This document shows positions 15,182 through 15,752 of a stretch of DNA of 15,752 bases, one piece after another; positions within the stretch are counted from its first letter, which is position 1; each line of letters begins with the position of its first letter. Source of the stretch: CANIZL01 sp043788645. Its GTDB lineage: Bacteria > Verrucomicrobiota > Verrucomicrobiia > Limisphaerales > UBA9464. The stretch is from NCBI GenBank assembly GCA_043788645.1, contig JAYVTS010000192.1, positions 1-15,752 on the forward strand, read 5' to 3'. The position numbers were made by a program, and so were the translations under genes. The notes under the pieces were generated by a model, which saw only the letters and a program-made list of their open reading frames with translations, searched no databases and was not told the DNA's origin.

Positions 15182-15752
15182 TTCTCCCGTCCGCCGGCAC
15201 GACAAATTCGGCGAACAAAGCCAATCGTCTTTTCATCCTGGGGAGTCTTTCCAATAAAGCGGCCTCAAGTCGATAAATTCCTGGGCGGACTGCTGCAAGG
15301 ATCACACTCCCATCGGCGGCAATGTGGGCATGAGCCACCTTGGCTGCTTTTAACTCCGCCCGGATCTGAGGCTGCTCTCTCCACTTTTTCTGCTCCTCCC
15401 AATTTCCCTCCATTTCGGCCGGGGGATAAGGACCCGTCCGAGCGAAGGCCGCCCAAAAACAATTGGGAGGAATTTCAAAATGAGTCGGCAATTGAATGCG
15501 CCCCTTAACCCGAATCCCACCCTCCAATAGAACCCGCGCCGTCTCGCCAGCAGCCACCGTGACATCGACCTCATCTCCCCCAGACAAATTCAAGGTCGAT
15601 CCGTCGAGACTGGTTCGCGGCATCTCCCAGAGCGACTGGATCTTCCAGTCTCCCGGTGGAATTTTTGGATAGTCAAAATGCCCCGGTGAGTTCGGGCGTT
15701 GGAAAGACGTTTCGAAATCTAGATCCACCGCACTCGTCATTGGATCGGTAGG
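15126..15752 (-). CDS. C-terminal part of a protein with carboxypeptidase-regulatory-like repeats (partial)
   Basis: At least 208 codons, ending with TGA at 15126. An ATG exists at 15740, but the frame stays open to the window edge and the sequence begins inside a repeat, so I take this as the 3' end of a longer gene. Two beta-sandwich units are visible. In the first, FDYPKIPPGDWKIQSLWEMP is followed by a strand-rich segment and the turn EVDVTVAAGETARVLLEGG, then IRVKGRIQLP opens the next unit. The second ends with HAHIAADGSVILAAVRPGIYRLEAALLE and a last strand VVPADGRIKELDLGILE. This alternation of 'PGxYxL' and 'G...V.G.V' is typical of carboxypeptidase-regulatory-like domains in large secreted or membrane-anchored Verrucomicrobia proteins. 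No catalytic domain lies within the visible part. Its 3' end overlaps the antisense ankyrin remnant by 56 bases. The role of the whole protein cannot be told from here. Confidence 0.65.
   Translation of the reverse strand, partial: PTDPMTSAVDLDFETSFQRPNSPGHFDYPKIPPGDWKIQSLWEMPRTSLDGSTLNLSGGDEVDVTVAAGETARVLLEGGIRVKGRIQLPTHFEIPPNCFWAAFARTGPYPPAEMEGNWEEQKKWREQPQIRAELKAAKVAHAHIAADGSVILAAVRPGIYRLEAALLERLPRMKRRLALFAEFVVPADGRIKELDLGILECSLPPESK

Noticed and set aside
14570..15205. 211-codon minus-strand frame spanning the ankyrin remnant
   Set aside because: It overlaps the N-terminus of the DUF1549/DUF1553 gene in another frame and is antisense to clear ankyrin repeats.
1..15752. CRISPR array, tRNA/rRNA genes, insertion sequences or prophage genes
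   Set aside because: I saw no regularly spaced direct repeats, no tRNA- or rRNA-like sequence, and no transposase, integrase or phage protein in the frames I read.

Overview
The window looks like a chromosomal piece of a Verrucomicrobiota bacterium, most likely of the Pedosphaera/Limisphaerales type; this is inferred from gene content, not from a marker gene. Pointers are a DUF1549/DUF1553 gene paired with a DUF1501 gene, a PQQ-like propeller protein whose mature N-terminus reads EDWSQFRG, a solitary type II secretion-style prepilin with a variant H-X9-DG tail, weak or absent Shine-Dalgarno sequences, and a C-terminal domain on the large protease ending in an aromatic YYR motif that is common in secreted proteins of this group. 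I see no rRNA, tRNA, CRISPR array, transposase or integrase.

Layout. (1) 31-6161, minus strand: reading in the direction of transcription, a secreted beta-class carbonic anhydrase, a small protein with a possible Sm/SH3-like barrel, a CsgG/HfaB-like exported protein with an extra C-terminal domain, and, after a 278-base gap with weak terminator-like hairpins, a 1136-residue thermolysin-family (M4) protease with a propeller, an Ig-like domain and a C-terminal domain. (2) 6162-6401: divergent promoter region with a 14-base perfect palindrome and a hairpin abutting the carbonic anhydrase start. (3) 6402-8792, plus strand: an exported helical-repeat protein with a C-terminal beta-sandwich-like domain, then a secreted PQQ-like propeller. 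(4) 8793-9157: gene-poor, with one strong hairpin. (5) 9158-10641, plus strand: a prepilin-like protein tightly followed by a single-pass membrane protein. (6) 10654-14685, minus strand: the DUF1549/DUF1553 protein followed 12 bases later by the Tat-type DUF1501 protein. (7) 14686-15752: an ankyrin-repeat remnant that has lost its N-terminus, then the 3' part of a minus-strand gene with carboxypeptidase-regulatory-like repeats, cut by the window edge.

Almost every intact product carries an export signal or membrane anchor (Sec, Tat, or type IV prepilin leader), so the region works mainly at the envelope or outside the cell. There is no single obvious pathway. The DUF1549/DUF1553 plus DUF1501 pair and the prepilin plus membrane-protein pair are the clearest functional units; the carbonic anhydrase, small protein and CsgG-like genes form a plausible operon of unknown purpose. 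Most likely this is ordinary accessory content for the lineage, with a few unusual protein architectures and one decaying gene, rather than a recognisable new defence or metabolic system.
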